From Aequorivita sp. (GTDB lineage Bacteria; Bacteroidota; Bacteroidia; Flavobacteriales; Flavobacteriaceae), in NCBI GenBank assembly GCA_030690315.1, contig JAUYGY010000035.1:1-64000 (forward strand): DNA of 64,000 nt. The letters are read 5' to 3'. Both the position numbers and the translations under genes were made by a program. Under the pieces are notes generated by a model that was not told the origin of the DNA, ran no database searches, and was given only the letters and a program-made list of their open reading frames with translations. How positions within the stretch are numbered: position 1 is the first letter of the stretch; each line of letters opens with the position of its first letter. Below are positions 61,697-64,000 of the stretch, piece after piece.

Positions 61697-63604
61697 ATGG
61701 CTGATAAAGCAAACAAAGAAGTAGCTGAAGAAAAAGCTACAAAAAAACAGGAAGCGGCTGCAGTAGCAGAATTGCCAACTGAAGAGACTACAAACGAGGA
61801 AACCCAAACAGAGGAAACCAAAAAACCAAAGGCAGAAGTATCTTTAAAAGAGAGCAACCCTGAAAAATTTCTTGCAGATTTTAACTGGCACAATTACGAG
61901 GAAGGCATAGACCCAATCGATGATGGCAGGTTGGAAGAATTTGAAAAATTGGTAAAGGAAAATTTCGTTGACACCCTTGATGACGAGGTTGTTGAAGGAA
62001 CTGTGGTTTACATTACAGACCGTGATGCAATCATAGACATTAACGCGAAGAGTGAAGGTGTTGTTTCATTGAATGAATTCCGTTACAATCCAAATTTAAA
62101 AGTTGGCGACAAGGTAGAAGTATTGATTGACGTTCGTGAGGACAGCACCGGCCAACTTATCCTTAGCCACCGTAAAGCAAGAACCATTAAGGCTTGGGAT
62201 CGCGTAAACGCTGCCCATGACGAAGCTACAATTGTAAACGGTTACGTAAAATGCCGCACAAAAGGTGGTATGATCGTGGACGTTTTCGGTATCGAAGCTT
62301 TCTTGCCAGGTTCGCAAATTGACGTTAAACCAATCCGTGATTACGACGTTTACGTTGGTAAAACAATGGAATTCAAAGTGGTTAAAATCAACCACGAATT
62401 CAAAAACGTTGTTGTTTCGCACAAAGCGCTTATTGAAGCGGATATTGAAGAGCAGAAAAAAGAAATCATCGGGCAACTTGAAAAAGGACAGGTACTTGAA
62501 GGTGTTGTTAAAAACATCACTTCATACGGAGTATTTGTTGATCTTGGTGGCGTTGATGGACTTGTTCACATTACTGACCTTTCTTGGTCACGTATCAATC
62601 ACCCGAACGAGATTGTTGAACTTGACCAAAAATTGAACGTTGTTATTCTTGATTTCGATGAAGATAAAACACGTATCCAATTAGGTCTAAAACAATTGAA
62701 CCCTCACCCATGGGAAGCTCTTGGAGAAGAGTTGAAAGTTGGCGACAAAGTGAAAGGTAAAGTAGTTGTTATTGCAGACTACGGTGCATTTATTGAGGTT
62801 GCTGAAGGCGTTGAAGGTCTTATCCACGTTAGCGAAATGTCTTGGAGCACGCACTTGCGTAGCGCACAGGATTTCGTGAAAGTTGGCGATGAGGTTGAAG
62901 CGATTATCCTAACAATGGATAAAGAAGAGCGCAAAATGAGCCTTGGCATCAAACAAATGACGCCAGATCCATGGACTGATATCACTAAAAAATACCCAGT
63001 TGGTTCACGCCACAAAGGTATTGTTCGCAACTTCACCAATTTTGGTGTTTTTGTTGAACTTGAAGAAGGTATTGATGGTCTTATTTACATTAGCGATCTT
63101 TCTTGGACCAAGAAAATTAAGCACCCAAGTGAGTTTACCAATATTGGTGATCAACTTGACGTGGTTGTATTGGAATTGGATGTTGAAGGCCGTAAACTTA
63201 GTTTAGGTCACAAACAAACCGAAGAAAATCCTTGGGATAAATATGAAGGCGAATATGCTGTTGGAACCAAGCACACTGCTTCAATTGAAGAAGTAGTTGA
63301 CAAAGGCGCAACGGTAAAATTCAATGAAGATATCATAGCTTTCGTACCAAGCCGTCACCTTGAAAAAGAAGATGGTTCTATGTTGAAGAAAGGTGATGAA
63401 GCAGAATTCCTAATTATTGAGTTCAACAAAGAATTCAAGAAAGTGGTAGCTTCACACATGAGCATTCACAAAGAAGAAGAAGCGAAAATTGTAAAAGAAG
63501 CTGTTAAAAAACAAGCTGCTTCTTCAGAGGAGGCAAAAACCACATTGGGTGATGCCAACTCTAAGCTACAAGAGCTTAAAGACAAAATGGACGGTAAAAA
63601 ATAA
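61697..63604 (+). CDS. rpsA: 30S ribosomal protein S1
   Basis: 635 residues: an acidic, low-complexity N-terminal extension (about 1-55; repeated ET/EE), then multiple S1 RNA-binding repeats (GxVxxIxxYGAFIEL-type: VKNITSYGVFVDLGGVDGLVHI; VVIADYGAFIEVAEGVEGLIHV; VRNFTNFGVFVELEEGIDGLIYI), and a Lys/Glu-rich tail. S1 brings mRNA to the 30S subunit. A strong promoter and a structured leader precede it, and a terminator follows at 63622. Confidence 0.96.
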   Translation: MADKANKEVAEEKATKKQEAAAVAELPTEETTNEETQTEETKKPKAEVSLKESNPEKFLADFNWHNYEEGIDPIDDGRLEEFEKLVKENFVDTLDDEVVEGTVVYITDRDAIIDINAKSEGVVSLNEFRYNPNLKVGDKVEVLIDVREDSTGQLILSHRKARTIKAWDRVNAAHDEATIVNGYVKCRTKGGMIVDVFGIEAFLPGSQIDVKPIRDYDVYVGKTMEFKVVKINHEFKNVVVSHKALIEADIEEQKKEIIGQLEKGQVLEGVVKNITSYGVFVDLGGVDGLVHITDLSWSRINHPNEIVELDQKLNVVILDFDEDKTRIQLGLKQLNPHPWEALGEELKVGDKVKGKVVVIADYGAFIEVAEGVEGLIHVSEMSWSTHLRSAQDFVKVGDEVEAIILTMDKEERKMSLGIKQMTPDPWTDITKKYPVGSRHKGIVRNFTNFGVFVELEEGIDGLIYISDLSWTKKIKHPSEFTNIGDQLDVVVLELDVEGRKLSLGHKQTEENPWDKYEGEYAVGTKHTASIEEVVDKGATVKFNEDIIAFVPSRHLEKEDGSMLKKGDEAEFLIIEFNKEFKKVVASHMSIHKEEEAKIVKEAVKKQAASSEEAKTTLGDANSKLQELKDKMDGKK

Positions 63605-63621
63605 TCGTTTCATTTATAAAT

Positions 63622-63657
63622 AAAAAAAAGCCTTTCGGAAACGGAAGGTTTTTTTGT
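63622..63657 (+). terminator. intrinsic terminator of rpsA
   Basis: CCTTTCG pairs with CGGAAGG (one mismatch) inside an A-run/T-run frame, ending in seven T. Confidence 0.8.
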
Positions 63658-63711
63658 TTTCTAGATTTAAATCAATTTTAAATACATCACTTTTAAAAGC
63701 CAAAAAAAATG

Positions 63712-63719
63712 TATTTTTG
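63712..63719 (+). promoter_or_regulatory. -7 promoter element of pyrR
   Basis: TATTTTTG, an exact TAnnTTTG match, 27 bases before ATG 63747. Confidence 0.45.
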
Positions 63720-63746
63720 CTTTCTGAATACAACTCAGAACTTCCT

Positions 63747-64000
63747 ATGAGCCAAAAAGTGTTACTGAACGCAACCGAGATAAACATTGCGCTTAACCGT
63801 TTGGCTTGCCAGTTGATTGAAAAACACGACGATTTTTCCAAAACAGTACTTATCGGAATACAACCGCGAGGGGTCTTTTTAGCTGAAAGGCTGAAAACAC
63901 TGCTTGAAAACGAATATAAAATCAAGAATATTAAACTTGGATATCTGGACATTACCTTTTATCGGGATGATTTCCGAAGGGGTGAAAAACCGCTGGAGGC
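63747..64000 (+). CDS. pyrR: PyrR-type uracil phosphoribosyltransferase/regulator, N-terminal part
   Basis: The frame is open from ATG 63747 to the window end, giving 84 complete codons: MSQKVLLNATEINIALNRLA, VLIGIQPRGVFLAERL and the PyrR-typical LDITFYRDDFRRGEKPLEA. PyrR regulates pyrimidine genes by RNA binding in Gram-positives and has UPRTase activity; in Bacteroidota the regulatory role is less certain. The gene continues beyond the window, probably followed by pyrB. Confidence 0.9.
   Translation, partial: MSQKVLLNATEINIALNRLACQLIEKHDDFSKTVLIGIQPRGVFLAERLKTLLENEYKIKNIKLGYLDITFYRDDFRRGEKPLE

Noticed and set aside
1..64000. rRNA, tRNA, prophage or transposon
   Set aside because: No conserved rRNA or tRNA sequence and no integrase, transposase or phage structural gene was seen in the window.

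Overview
The window is a gene-dense, AT-rich stretch of a chromosome from the Bacteroidota, almost certainly the family Flavobacteriaceae. The signs are the lineage-typical gene families (TonB-dependent receptors with carboxypeptidase-like N-terminal domains, DUF4249, DUF4834 and DUF4870 proteins, BatA-type proteins, a 4Fe-4S-less endonuclease III, a TIGR02757 protein), many upstream regions with the Bacteroidota promoter element TAnnTTTG, and few Shine-Dalgarno sequences. The genus cannot be fixed from sequence alone. No rRNA, tRNA, CRISPR array, insertion sequence or prophage was seen; the window is mostly core chromosome.

Layout. 1-4.4 kb: the end of a TonB receptor operon (receptor, DUF4249 lipoprotein, MG2/plug-like protein). 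4.67-4.83 kb: a free-standing TPP riboswitch with its own promoter element and terminator but no thiamine gene behind it; it points into the 3' end of prfB, which lies on the other strand. prfB carries the classical +1 programmed frameshift. 6-11.7 kb: a secreted hypothetical protein, threonine aldolase, pncB, YbaB and an oligopeptidase B-like S9 peptidase. 11.7-15.4 kb: a cystathionine-beta-synthase-like enzyme, an alpha-oxoamine synthase and a large GNAT protein resembling bacterial ceramide synthase. Together these look like a sulfonolipid (capnine) or sphingolipid locus. 15.4-22 kb: an outer-membrane protein, DUF4834, YfhO, a glycosyltransferase and a repeat-rich secreted protein. 22-31 kb: uvrA, a sigma factor followed by an untracked 50-residue protein, nth, bcp, a conserved hypothetical protein, an MBL hydrolase and a carboxylesterase.

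30.9-38.9 kb, mainly minus strand: two DUF4870 proteins, a dihydroorotase homologue that has lost its metal ligands, a BatA-like protein, two tandem GAF histidine kinases, a TIGR02757 protein and LolD. 39-43.4 kb: folE, then a TonB receptor operon with a small His/Cys protein. 43.4-47.8 kb: DUF937, serA, serC, a LuxC-like acyl-CoA reductase and a ferredoxin. SerA and SerC make O-phosphoserine, the presumed substrate of the proposed cysteate synthase at 11.8 kb. 47.8-55.6 kb: secreted proteins, another TonB receptor, ychF, a PAP2 phosphatase and a CbpA/CbpM chaperone pair. 56-64 kb: topoisomerase IV genes parE and parC separated by a lipoprotein gene, then rpsA with a structured leader, and the start of pyrR.

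The main surprises are the orphan TPP riboswitch unit antisense to prfB, the likely sulfonolipid locus, two enzymes with intact folds but missing metal or cluster ligands (nth and the pyrC homologue), a hairpin-bearing rpsA leader, and a set of degenerate 7-, 8- and 11-bp tandem repeats between genes. Two of these repeat loci share one heptamer in opposite orientation.
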